This document shows, piece after piece, positions 33,975 through 41,411 of a stretch of DNA of 64,000 nt (positions are counted from its first letter, which is position 1; each line of letters starts with the position of its first letter). Under the pieces are notes generated by a model. That model saw only the letters and a list, made by a program, of their open reading frames with translations. It had not been told where the DNA came from and searched no databases. Source of the DNA: MFAQ01 sp964429015 (GTDB lineage: Bacteria; Patescibacteriota; Microgenomatia; UBA1400; MFAQ01); NCBI GenBank assembly GCA_964429015.1, contig CAYSAM010000003.1:6902-70901 (forward strand), in the 5' to 3' direction. The translations under genes and the position numbers were made by a program.

Positions 33975-34889
33975 ATGTCTTTATCCACTTCACGTCATTG
34001 CGAGTCACAAAGTGCCGAAGCAATCCACAAACAACCCACCCTCATCGTCTGCGGCACCACTTCCTCCGGCAAATCTGCCTACACATTCAAGTTAGCCAAA
34101 GAGTACAAAAAAGAAGTAAACATTCTCTCCGTCGATTCTCGTCAGTTTTATAAGGACATTCCCATAGTTTCAGGACAAGACGACCTTTCAGAGTTACCAT
34201 CAAACGTCACTCTTTTTGGTCAGGGTTTTTTAGAAGCAGATCAGGTTTCTAATATTAGCGATTTTCAAAAATACGCCAATCAAATTATCATCAAAACACA
34301 AAGTGAAAACAAAAAATTAATTATTGTTGGTGGCTCTGGACTTTATCTCAAAGCTATTACCGAAAACTTAGGTAATGCCAAAGTCCCCCCAGACGCAATC
34401 TTTAGAAAGGAAGCTGAAAGTTACTCCGTATCTACTCTCCAAAATATTTTAAAAAGTTTGAACATTTCACTCTTTAATTCATTAAATAACTCAGATATAA
34501 ACAATCCTCGTCGCCTCATTCGCCATATCGAAATTTCCCAATCACCAAAAATGTCTCAAAAATCTACCATCTACCATCTACCATCTACGACCTATTCCTG
34601 GCTCGGTCTCCGCAAATCCCCCGAAGCTCTTCTTCAATCTATCAAAGAACGCGTCGTCTTGCGTCTCAAAAATGGTGCTATAGAAGAAGTAGAGACTCTA
34701 CAAAAAAAATATCCAAATCAATCTTTACCGATTTACAGCACTTTGGGTGTAAGCCAAATACAAAAATATCTTTGCCAAGAAATTACCAAAGAAGAACTAA
34801 TCAAAAAATGGACAATCGATGATAATAACTATGCCAAACGCCAAATGGTCTGGTTCAAAAAACAACCTCAGATTGTTTGGTATGATTAA
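33975..34889 (+). CDS. miaA: tRNA dimethylallyltransferase MiaA
   Basis: Makes i6A37, the substrate of MiaB. CGTTSSGKSAYTFKLA is the P-loop; VDSRQFYKDIPIVSGQ and GGSGLYLKAI follow as expected. The only start codon before the P-loop is at 33975, so residues about 4-19 (STSRHCESQSAEAIHK) are translated from a REP-like repeat. A second insertion, the 7-bp repeat CTACCAT x3, encodes STIYHLPSTT near residue 197. Confidence 0.93.
   Translation: MSLSTSRHCESQSAEAIHKQPTLIVCGTTSSGKSAYTFKLAKEYKKEVNILSVDSRQFYKDIPIVSGQDDLSELPSNVTLFGQGFLEADQVSNISDFQKYANQIIIKTQSENKKLIIVGGSGLYLKAITENLGNAKVPPDAIFRKEAESYSVSTLQNILKSLNISLFNSLNNSDINNPRRLIRHIEISQSPKMSQKSTIYHLPSTTYSWLGLRKSPEALLQSIKERVVLRLKNGAIEEVETLQKKYPNQSLPIYSTLGVSQIQKYLCQEITKEELIKKWTIDDNNYAKRQMVWFKKQPQIVWYD
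33993..34030. repeat. REP-like element inside the miaA 5' end
   Basis: CGTCATTGCGAGTCACAAAG then TGCCGAAGCAATCCAC, GTCATTGCGAG family, translated in frame. Confidence 0.8.
34564..34584 (+). repeat. Heptanucleotide repeat CTACCAT x3 in miaA
   Basis: Three exact units (21 bp, seven codons) followed by a degenerate CTACGAC; frame is kept. Confidence 0.85.
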
Positions 34890-34894
34890 GCTAT

Positions 34895-35890
34895 ATGAAA
34901 AGCTCTAGGCGACTAAGTATCGATATCTCCATAAGCAGTATTTTTTGGATTCTACTAACATGCGGTGGAATATATTTATTGTTTGTACTTTCCAATCTCT
35001 TAGTTTTAGTTATTACCTCTCTTATTATTGCTCTTTCTGTAAATCCCTTAGTTGATTTGCTCGAAAAATACAAAATCAACCGCAGTCTTTCCTCAGCCCT
35101 AATACTGTTTTTACTTTTTTTAGTTCTAATCCTCTTTGGTATTTCTGTCGCCACTCCACTTATCGATCAAACTGAAGTGTTCTTAGAAAAACTGCCTTCA
35201 ATTATAGAAACAGTTAGTCCCATCAAAATTGACATGAATTCTTTTAATACCCAGTTGGCTAAAATTCCAGGTCAAGTATTTAATATTGCTATAGGAACTT
35301 TTTCTGGCCTATTTACTGCCTTTACTACTATTATTTTAAGTTTTTACATTATTCAAGAAATAAAAAAAATTCCAGGTTATATTGATTTTTGGTTTGCAGA
35401 TAAGTCAAGTCTTTACAAAGATCTTTCCAATAGATTGCAAAAACAAATTAGTATGTGGGTAAGAGGACAACTATTGCTCATGCTTGTAGTTGGTGTTCTT
35501 AGTTATTTTGGTTACCTAGCTATCGGTATTCCGTACGCTTTACCTTTGGCTTTTATCGCCGGCATTCTGGAGTTGATTCCCAACATTGGTCCAACTATTG
35601 CTGCCGTTCCTGCTATTTTTGTCGGATTTTCTATCTCAGCCGCTCATGGAGTCGCCGCCTTAATTATCTCTTTAGTTGTTCAACAACTAGAAAATAATTT
35701 TATAGTTCCCAAAATTATGGAAAAAGTAGCAGGGCTTAACCCTATTATCACCATTATCAGCATTATGGTCGGTTTACAGCTTGGAGGCCCACTACTTGCT
35801 GTTCTATCTATTCCTTTAGTCTTATCGCTTAGAGTTATCTACACTCACGTTCGCCTCAATTCGGAAACAAAGCTTCCAGAAATCGACTAA
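34895..35890 (+). CDS. AI-2E (PerM) family transporter
   Basis: A 331-residue membrane protein with about seven helices: two pairs at the N-terminus, a cytoplasmic segment near 85-160, and GILELIPNIGPTIAAVPAIF, the family signature. Members export small molecules or ions; the substrate here is unknown. Ends at a terminator shared with rnpB. Confidence 0.88.
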   Translation: MKSSRRLSIDISISSIFWILLTCGGIYLLFVLSNLLVLVITSLIIALSVNPLVDLLEKYKINRSLSSALILFLLFLVLILFGISVATPLIDQTEVFLEKLPSIIETVSPIKIDMNSFNTQLAKIPGQVFNIAIGTFSGLFTAFTTIILSFYIIQEIKKIPGYIDFWFADKSSLYKDLSNRLQKQISMWVRGQLLLMLVVGVLSYFGYLAIGIPYALPLAFIAGILELIPNIGPTIAAVPAIFVGFSISAAHGVAALIISLVVQQLENNFIVPKIMEKVAGLNPIITIISIMVGLQLGGPLLAVLSIPLVLSLRVIYTHVRLNSETKLPEID

Positions 35891-35914
35891 AAAACCCGCC
35901 GATGGCGGGTCTTT
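35888..35914. terminator. Bidirectional terminator between the PerM gene and rnpB
   Basis: ACCCGCC/GGCGGGT hairpin. On the minus strand it is followed by TTTTTTAG, a strong terminator for rnpB; on the plus strand by CTTTAA, weaker. Confidence 0.8.
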
Positions 35915-35918
35915 AAGT

Positions 35919-36277
35919 GCTCCAGGTCATAGTAAGCCGGATTCTGTTTTTCAGAGGAATATCTGTCTAATGCTCGAGACTTTAGGGCTTACTTACTTTC
36001 GTAAGAAGAAAAAGGCATCAAACCCAGTTCGTCGATTGCAGCAGGGCGGGTTACCACTCCAAAATAATTACTTATTTCAGATCTCTGGCTAATGCCAAAG
36101 CGTTTCACCTTTAGTCGTCTCTGTGGCCCTATCGCGCTCACGATGGTTACCCATCGGAGGACCACGCACCTCTTACGAAGAGCGTGGACACCTTGCCTTT
36201 TTGCTGTCCGGACTTTCCTCTCACGAATTCCGACTTTAGGTCGGAAGTTCGGAGCATTCCTCACCAGATCCTGGAGC
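35919..36277 (-). ncRNA. rnpB: RNase P RNA, bacterial type A-like
   Basis: Catalytic RNA that matures tRNA 5' ends. P1 pairs GCTCCAGG (36277-36270) with CCTGGAGC (35926-35919). The conserved GAGGAAAGTCCGGACAGC lies at 36222-36203 (minus) and ACAGAATCCGGCTTA near 35947-35933. Length 359 is normal. A hairpin CGACCTAAAGTCG in the 5' part resembles the inner palindrome of the local REP-like repeats. Confidence 0.95.
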
Positions 36278-36334
36278 AATCTAATTCTACCACAAACCCA
36301 TAGTATTAAATACATCAAATTTTTTAAAAGAGTC

Positions 36335-36347
36335 TATAATAAAAGCA
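36335..36347 (+). promoter_or_regulatory. Leaderless-type -10 of the 36347 gene
   Basis: TATAAT (36335-36340), six bases, ATG at 36347. Confidence 0.65.
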
Positions 36348-37009
36348 TGCTCAATCTAAATCCTTTGGTTAATAGTCTTTTTCTTCACACTGCCGGCTTC
36401 CTACCCACCCTTATTGGTGCTGCCGCGCTAATGTTTGCTGGGGTTATTCTTTCCAACTGGCTAAAAAAAGCCGTCATCAAACTAGCCATCGCCACCAAAG
36501 CTAGTAACCTTACCAAAAATCCAGCCATCCAAGATTTTCTAAACAACGCTCAAGTCACCACAAAAGTCGAGCACATCCTTGGTGAAACTGTTCGTATCAT
36601 TGTCCTTGTGTTCTTTGTTATTGCTACTTGCAACCTTTTAGGTCTCACCTCAGTTAGTCTATTGTTGGGTAGTTTGCTTTCCATAGTACCTAACCTCTTT
36701 GCCGCCTTAGTTATTCTCTTCCTTGGGGTTATTCTTGCTGGATTTTTAGAAAAGTTAGTCAAAGGCTCTCTGGGGGCAGGAGATCCATCTCTTTCTCGTT
36801 TTGCTGGCCGTGTTGTCAGTTATACAACAATGACAATCTTTATCCTCGCAGCTCTCTCACAGCTTGGTATAGCCAGCTTCTTTATCCAGGTAACCTATAT
36901 CGGCTTTATCTTAGTTCTCACTTTAGCCTTAGGTTTAGGCTTGGGGTTGGGCTCAAAAGATATCTTCAAAAAAATTCTCGAAGACTGGTACAAAAAAGTC
37001 TCCAAATAG
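36347..37009 (+). CDS. TM-helix (MscS-like, channel-related) membrane protein
   Basis: Start ATG 36347 is fixed by the -10; a longer in-frame reading from 36092 runs through rnpB. The 220-residue product has about five membrane helices with repeated glycine patterns (LFLGVILAGFLEKL, LALGLGLGLGSKDIFKK), as in the conserved TM-helix proteins related to MscS, without the MscS beta domain. Its last 12 residues and stop recur, recoded, at 37545-37583. Confidence 0.8.
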   Translation: MLNLNPLVNSLFLHTAGFLPTLIGAAALMFAGVILSNWLKKAVIKLAIATKASNLTKNPAIQDFLNNAQVTTKVEHILGETVRIIVLVFFVIATCNLLGLTSVSLLLGSLLSIVPNLFAALVILFLGVILAGFLEKLVKGSLGAGDPSLSRFAGRVVSYTTMTIFILAALSQLGIASFFIQVTYIGFILVLTLALGLGLGLGSKDIFKKILEDWYKKVSK

Positions 37010-37029
37010 GCACAAAACGTCCCATAGTC

Positions 37030-37058
37030 TTGACTTTAAGTCCTCTTGATGATACAAT
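37030..37058 (+). promoter_or_regulatory. Promoter of the 37111 unit
   Basis: TTGACT (37030-37035), 17 bases, TGaTACAAT (TACAAT 37053-37058): near-consensus with extended -10. Confidence 0.8.
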
Positions 37059-37110
37059 TCATCATTCTAATTTCCTTGTTGCTGTAGTTTAAAAAGAAAG
37101 GATGGGTACA

Positions 37111-37521
37111 ATGAGTGTCAGTAAACGCAAGCCATCTTGGATTGGCGTTTTTATCCTGCTAGTTCTCGCACTTATGTCAGGATATGGTGACTTTAAGTTG
37201 GAAAACAGGATCGCCAATCTTAGGCGAGAAGGTGTCCATACCACCGCAAATGTGGTTGGGACTTCATATTTTAAGGCCAGCCCTTTGACTTCTTGGGTTG
37301 AGTTCAAAACCGAGAGCGGCAGCACAATCAACACCTCACTCTACATCGGTCAACTCGCAGAAACCGATCCTGTTGAGGTTGTCTACGACCCGCTCGACCC
37401 CGAGCAGGTCACCTTAGGCAGCGAGGACCGTTTCCCAATAATGTCTGTCCTTGCAGTAGCTCTCATATTTCTCTGCTTTTTTGAGATATTTGCTGGACTA
37501 GAAAATTTGCCAAGCCGGTAA
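37111..37521 (+). CDS. DUF3592-like small membrane protein
   Basis: Start ATG 37111 is eight bases after AAAGGA; 136 residues. Helices lie near 9-27 and 106-128, with a strand-rich middle (THTTANVVGTSYFK-like, VEVVYDPLDPEQVTLG) as in DUF3592. The codons are more G/C-rich than those of its neighbours (CTCGACCCCGAGCAGGTC). It is a self-contained promoter-SD-gene-terminator unit placed at the end of the channel gene. Confidence 0.65.
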   Translation: MSVSKRKPSWIGVFILLVLALMSGYGDFKLENRIANLRREGVHTTANVVGTSYFKASPLTSWVEFKTESGSTINTSLYIGQLAETDPVEVVYDPLDPEQVTLGSEDRFPIMSVLAVALIFLCFFEIFAGLENLPSR

Positions 37522-37538
37522 CCAACCCGGCTTTTTTG
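37512..37538 (+). terminator. Terminator of the 37111 unit
   Basis: AAGCCGG/CCGGCTT stem followed by T run; it overlaps the last codons of the gene. Confidence 0.85.
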
Positions 37539-37544
37539 TCGCAA

Positions 37545-37583
37545 AAAATCCTCGAGGACTGGTACAAAAAAGTAAGCAAGTAA
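37545..37583 (+). pseudogene. Displaced 3' end of the 36347 channel gene
   Basis: Reads KILEDWYKKVSK-stop, identical at protein level to the end of the 36347 product (36971-37009). Over 13 codons there are six nucleotide-level codon differences, all synonymous (ATT/ATC, GAA/GAG, GTC/GTA, TCC/AGC, AAA/AAG, TAG/TAA). It has no start and no ORF of its own. Confidence 0.85.
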
Positions 37584-37586
37584 AAG

Positions 37587-38393
37587 CTAGTTCTTCATCT
37601 CAGACATAAACAACTCAAGTTTTTTGACGCCCATATCGAGTTCGGCCATATTTCCCTCCCAGACATAATAAGGAAACTGGTATTTCCCCTTTTTAACTAG
37701 TCTGGTTTTCTCAAAAACATTTTTGTTGACCATTGGACCCTTTTCAGTCTGAATAAGTCTAGAGCTAGATCTAGTAAGTTGAAGAGTCATACTCCGAACA
37801 TCAATATGTAGTTTTACAACTGGAACCATTTTTTCCGCGTTTTCAGTTTTTGGAAACAGATATATTATCCCATTTTTCAAAAAACCATTCTCAACACCAT
37901 CAAAGCCAGGCAGGACCGCTTTAATGCTAGATAAAACTTCTTCAGTTATGGTTTTTTCCAGTTGCTCCTTCTTTCTTTTTGTAAACTCTATCTCAGCTCT
38001 AATTTCTTGAGATTTTTCTACAAAAAATCTACTACTCTCCAATTCAGTTATCGCTTTAAAAATCATATTGTAACCACCACCTTCCAAGTTGGCGTTTGTA
38101 TATCCTTCAGATTTTCTTTCAGGCAGTAAAAGCCCTTCCACTGTTTTGTCAAGTTCTATTGGAAGACTATATATACCGTCGAAGCCCACCGAAAGCAAAA
38201 CATGCTTTGATCCAATTCTTGTTTCTGTAACATTTATTCTTCCAGAAATTAAATTTTCCACATCTACCACCTTCTCGTAGCACTTATAAGGTGAATGTTT
38301 TTTGTCTTCTTCTTGTAGTTTATAGCCAAGTCTTGCCATCAGTTCACTTAAACTTCTAATTTGTTTTTCACTTTCTCTACTTTCTGTCGACAT
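37587..38393 (-). CDS. Hypothetical protein, 268 residues
   Basis: No family recognised. A soluble protein with no signal peptide; a charged helical stretch (about 120-155, SQEIRAEIEFTKRKKEQLEK) separates two mixed domains. TATAAT ends five bases before the ATG (minus strand), so it may be leaderless. Its stop lies four bases from the displaced channel-gene end. Confidence 0.65.
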   Translation of the reverse strand: MSTESRESEKQIRSLSELMARLGYKLQEEDKKHSPYKCYEKVVDVENLISGRINVTETRIGSKHVLLSVGFDGIYSLPIELDKTVEGLLLPERKSEGYTNANLEGGGYNMIFKAITELESSRFFVEKSQEIRAEIEFTKRKKEQLEKTITEEVLSSIKAVLPGFDGVENGFLKNGIIYLFPKTENAEKMVPVVKLHIDVRSMTLQLTRSSSRLIQTEKGPMVNKNVFEKTRLVKKGKYQFPYYVWEGNMAELDMGVKKLELFMSEMKN

Positions 38394-38431
38394 AAGTTAT
38401 TATAAACTTTATAGCTTCTCTATCCGCTCGC

Positions 38432-38460
38432 AAAAAATCCCGAACAAGTCGGGACTTTTT
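38432..38460 (-). terminator. Terminator after the DUF5679 gene
   Basis: On the minus strand TCCCGA/TCGGGA hairpin then TTTTTT. Confidence 0.7.
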
Positions 38461-38477
38461 GACGAAAACAAATAAAA

Positions 38478-38618
38478 TTATTTGGCTCCGATTTTGAACA
38501 TCTTAGTTCCACAGGCTGGGCAGACAGCTTTAACGGCTGGCTTACCATTCTTCATGGTAACTTGCTCAAATTTCTCAACCTCTTTTTTTGCTCTACATTT
38601 TACACAATAGATTTGCAT
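38478..38618 (-). CDS. DUF5679-like zinc-ribbon protein, 46 residues
   Basis: Reads MQIYCVKCRAKKEVEKFEQV, then a linker and VCPACGTKMFKIGAK. Two CxxC pairs form a small zinc ribbon. Very short proteins of this type are widespread in CPR genomes; the role is unknown. A following hairpin with T run (38432-38460, minus) probably ends it. Confidence 0.8.
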   Translation of the reverse strand: MQIYCVKCRAKKEVEKFEQVTMKNGKPAVKAVCPACGTKMFKIGAK

Positions 38619-38652
38619 TTACTTAGTTCACCCCCTTTCTTTTTGTTAGTGC

Positions 38653-38880
38653 CTAGGATAAATAATGCCACAAGGCTAATTCTAAGGCTAGAACAAGCAT
38701 AGTGAGCACAAATGTCTTTGTCAAGTCTGCCTTAAAATACCCAGTATCTACTTTGATCTCTTTAGATACATTTTTATCTGCTTCCGGCGTTTTTAGCCAC
38801 TCAGATTTAATTTGAAACCCGGCTTTTCTTTCTACTGTTTTAAGTTTTTGGCTTTTTGTTCTACGCATTTTTTTGGTCAT
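38653..38880 (-). CDS. Small hypothetical protein with C-terminal membrane helix
   Basis: 75 residues from ATG 38880 (a TTG two codons upstream is possible). Basic N-terminus (KKMRRTKSQKLKTV), then a hydrophobic C-terminal helix (TFVLTMLVLALELALWHYL), so probably tail-anchored. Divergent from the DUF4446 gene. Short, low-complexity; a real gene is likely but not certain. Confidence 0.5.
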   Translation of the reverse strand: MTKKMRRTKSQKLKTVERKAGFQIKSEWLKTPEADKNVSKEIKVDTGYFKADLTKTFVLTMLVLALELALWHYLS

Positions 38881-38913
38881 ATTCAAGCTAAATTGTATAG
38901 TAAAATTTAATCT

Positions 38914-39366
38914 ATGTCAGTTGAACAAATACTACTTGGTATCTTAACTATTTGGTTGATCGCTATAACCTACCTCTATTACAGACTTCAAAGTCACTAC
39001 TCAAAACTCACAGCCGATGTTTCCAAAAAGGATTTAATCAGTAGTCTTAACCAACTTATTTCAGTTTCTGTTGAAAATAGCGAATCTCTCAAAAATCTTT
39101 CTGAAAAACTAAAATCTGAAATAGAAGAGAATAAAAAACACCTCCAAAAGATAGGCTTTAATCGCTACAATCCATTTACAGACACTGGGGGAGACCAAAG
39201 CTTTTCTCTAAGTTTGCTAGATGAAAATGGTGATGGAATTGTGATAAGCTCTTTACATAGTCGAGAAAATACCCGCCTCTACGCCAAAAAGGTCGTTAAC
39301 GGTAAAGTAGAAAATCAAGCCACCTCGGCAGAAGAAGTATTAGTTATAAAAGAAGCTCTTAAGTAA
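38914..39366 (+). CDS. DUF4446-family protein
   Basis: A 150-residue protein: N-terminal membrane helix (about 5-22), coiled coil (35-80), then the family domain NRYNPFTDTGGDQSFSLSLL and DGIVISSLHSRENTRLYAK. TAAAAT ends seven bases before the ATG. Function unknown. Confidence 0.82.
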   Translation: MSVEQILLGILTIWLIAITYLYYRLQSHYSKLTADVSKKDLISSLNQLISVSVENSESLKNLSEKLKSEIEENKKHLQKIGFNRYNPFTDTGGDQSFSLSLLDENGDGIVISSLHSRENTRLYAKKVVNGKVENQATSAEEVLVIKEALK

Positions 39367-39369
39367 ACA

Positions 39370-40584
39370 ATGGACCAAAATAAATTTCCAAATATCAAAA
39401 GTATATTAGTTTTAACCTTGGCATTCGCCATTTCTTTCGGTTTAACTTACATTTTTCTTCCGGTAAGCAAGGGAAGCTTAGTTTCTCCAAAAGCAGAACT
39501 AGAAAAAAATAGAGTTACTGCTGGATTCAATCAATTTGCCAATCAACCAAAAACAGAAACTTGTCCCATAAACGGAGCCCTTTTTAGTAAAGAAGAAAAA
39601 GCTCTCTGGGAACAAAAAAGACCAATTCTTACAATGATCGAAAACTCACTAGACGCAAGGCCACAATCAGGCTTAGGTTCATCAGACGTTGTCTATGAAG
39701 CTGTTGCTGAAGGCGGTATTACTCGCTTTATGGGTGTCTTTTATTGTGGAGCTCAAGCTGACAAACTTGCCGTCGGTCCTGTTCGCAGTGCACGCATTTA
39801 TTTTGTAAACATAGCTGCTGAGTACAATACTCCTGTCTACATGCACGTCGGCGGTGGTAACTGCAGCCGTGACGAAGCCAGTGGTCAATGCACCTCAAAC
39901 AAAAAAGCTTGGGCCTTGGAAGAACTACAAAAACTAGGCTGGAGAAAGCCAGGAGGTAATGACTTCGATACTATTGGTGATATTGGCAAGCCAGTGCTTT
40001 ATAGAGATGAAGACCGACTTGGTCGTGACGTTGCCACCGAACATACTATGATGGGTTCCTTACCAGATGCGTGGCGTCAAGCCGCCAAGCGCGGATACAC
40101 CAGCCAATCAGCTGATGGAAAAACTACATGGGTCGCTGGTTTCAAGCCATGGAAAATCGGCACTCCAGATACTGCAAAATCCACTCCAGCCACCACAATC
40201 AACTACGATTTCTGGCAAAACTATCCAGACTTTGCTGTAACTTGGAAGTACGATGCAGCTACAAAAACCTATTTAAGATCACAAGGCTCAACTGCTCACA
40301 TCGATCACGATACCAAAAAACAGTTATCAGCAACTAACATCATTGTTCAGTTTGCCAAACAAGAAGGTCCCTTGGATGATCACAAACATATGTTCTATAA
40401 CGTCATAGGTGAAGGCACTGGTATCTACTTCAACAACGGTGTTGCTCAAGATATCAAATGGAAAAAAGCAAAACAGTTAGACCGCACTATCTTCACAGAC
40501 ACAGCGGGAAAAGAGATTGTCTTTTCTCCAGGTCAGTTTTGGGTAAGTATTTTACCCATCGGCAACAAAGTCATATATAATTAA
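39370..40584 (+). CDS. DUF3048 (YerB-like) anchored surface protein
   Basis: A 404-residue protein with N-terminal membrane helix (about 13-32). DUF3048 signatures are ENSLDARPQSGLGSSDVVYE, EGGITRFMGVF and GPVRSARIYF. It follows the DUF4446 gene by three bases, so they are cotranscribed. Probably extracytoplasmic; function unknown. Confidence 0.87.
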   Translation: MDQNKFPNIKSILVLTLAFAISFGLTYIFLPVSKGSLVSPKAELEKNRVTAGFNQFANQPKTETCPINGALFSKEEKALWEQKRPILTMIENSLDARPQSGLGSSDVVYEAVAEGGITRFMGVFYCGAQADKLAVGPVRSARIYFVNIAAEYNTPVYMHVGGGNCSRDEASGQCTSNKKAWALEELQKLGWRKPGGNDFDTIGDIGKPVLYRDEDRLGRDVATEHTMMGSLPDAWRQAAKRGYTSQSADGKTTWVAGFKPWKIGTPDTAKSTPATTINYDFWQNYPDFAVTWKYDAATKTYLRSQGSTAHIDHDTKKQLSATNIIVQFAKQEGPLDDHKHMFYNVIGEGTGIYFNNGVAQDIKWKKAKQLDRTIFTDTAGKEIVFSPGQFWVSILPIGNKVIYN

Positions 40585-40616
40585 GCCGAAGCTGCAGAAA
40601 TGCAAGCAAAAAATAT

Positions 40617-41198
40617 ATGGCCAAGCTTTCTGATTTAATAATATCTAAGGTTCGTGTTAAACTTCTAAAAATATTTTTAGGCAACGCAAAGGGTCTTTAC
40701 TATGTTCGTGAGTTGACCAGAATGACCAAGGAAGAAATAAACGCTATCAGAAGGGAGTTAGATAATTTGCTAAAATCTGGTTTACTGCAAAGTGAAAAGC
40801 GTGGTAATCGTCTTTACTACTCTGTAAAAACAAGTTATAGCCTATACCCAGAACTTGTCAGTTTAGTAACCAAATCTACAGGTCTAGGAAAGTTAGTTGC
40901 CAAAAATCGTAGCAAGTTAGGATTTGTAAAATTTCTCTTTGTTTCCCAACGCCTAGCAAGAGGCTTGGAAAGACAGCCAGAAGATATCGATCTCTTAATC
41001 GTGGGAAAAGTTATCATGCCTCAGGTGGCACTTCTTATAAAAAATATAGAAAAGATTTTAAGTAGCGAAATAAACTATTCCTGTATGACTGAGGAGGAGT
41101 TTTCTTATCGCAAAAATCACCAAGATCCATTTATTGTCAAAATCTTACTTCAGCCAAAAATAATGCTTATTGGTGATGAAATAAACCTTCAAAACTAA
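40617..41198 (+). CDS. Winged-helix plus nucleotidyltransferase-like protein
   Basis: 193 residues. An N-terminal winged helix (about 8-75: YYVRELTRMTKEEINAIRRE, LLKSGLLQSEKRGNRLYY) is joined to a minimal nucleotidyltransferase-like domain with EDIDLLIVG. The expected GS...D-x-D motif is only partial. The stop overlaps the AbrB-like gene, so the pair resembles a regulator or toxin-antitoxin-type unit; that is inference. Confidence 0.72.
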   Translation: MAKLSDLIISKVRVKLLKIFLGNAKGLYYVRELTRMTKEEINAIRRELDNLLKSGLLQSEKRGNRLYYSVKTSYSLYPELVSLVTKSTGLGKLVAKNRSKLGFVKFLFVSQRLARGLERQPEDIDLLIVGKVIMPQVALLIKNIEKILSSEINYSCMTEEEFSYRKNHQDPFIVKILLQPKIMLIGDEINLQN

Positions 41199-41398
41199 TG
41201 CCCAAACAAAAAATAATCCGTATTGGTAACTCGCTTGGACTTACTCTCCCGTCTCGCTTTGTTCAAAATCTTTCTCTAAAAATAGGCGATAGTATAGATC
41301 TTAAATATCACAGTGATGACTCACTAATACTTTCTTTTCCGGACAACTCGCAGCTAACACTTCTGCCAAATTCCACAAAAAACAATAACAATAGGTAA
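41198..41398 (+). CDS. AbrB/SpoVT/MazE-like DNA-binding protein
   Basis: 66 residues. KIIRIGNSLGLTLPSRFVQN is a swapped-hairpin AbrB motif. Such proteins act as antitoxins or regulators. It overlaps the previous stop (TAATG) and lies 12 bases before secD. Confidence 0.78.
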   Translation: MPKQKIIRIGNSLGLTLPSRFVQNLSLKIGDSIDLKYHSDDSLILSFPDNSQLTLLPNSTKNNNNR

Positions 41399-41411
41399 TA
41401 TAATTTTGCTA
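41399..41411 (+). promoter_or_regulatory. Leaderless-type -10 of secD
   Basis: TATAAT (41399-41404), six bases, ATG at 41411. Confidence 0.65.

Noticed and set aside
36092..36346. Extension of the channel gene upstream
   Set aside because: It runs antisense through rnpB; a -10 six bases before ATG 36347 marks the true start.
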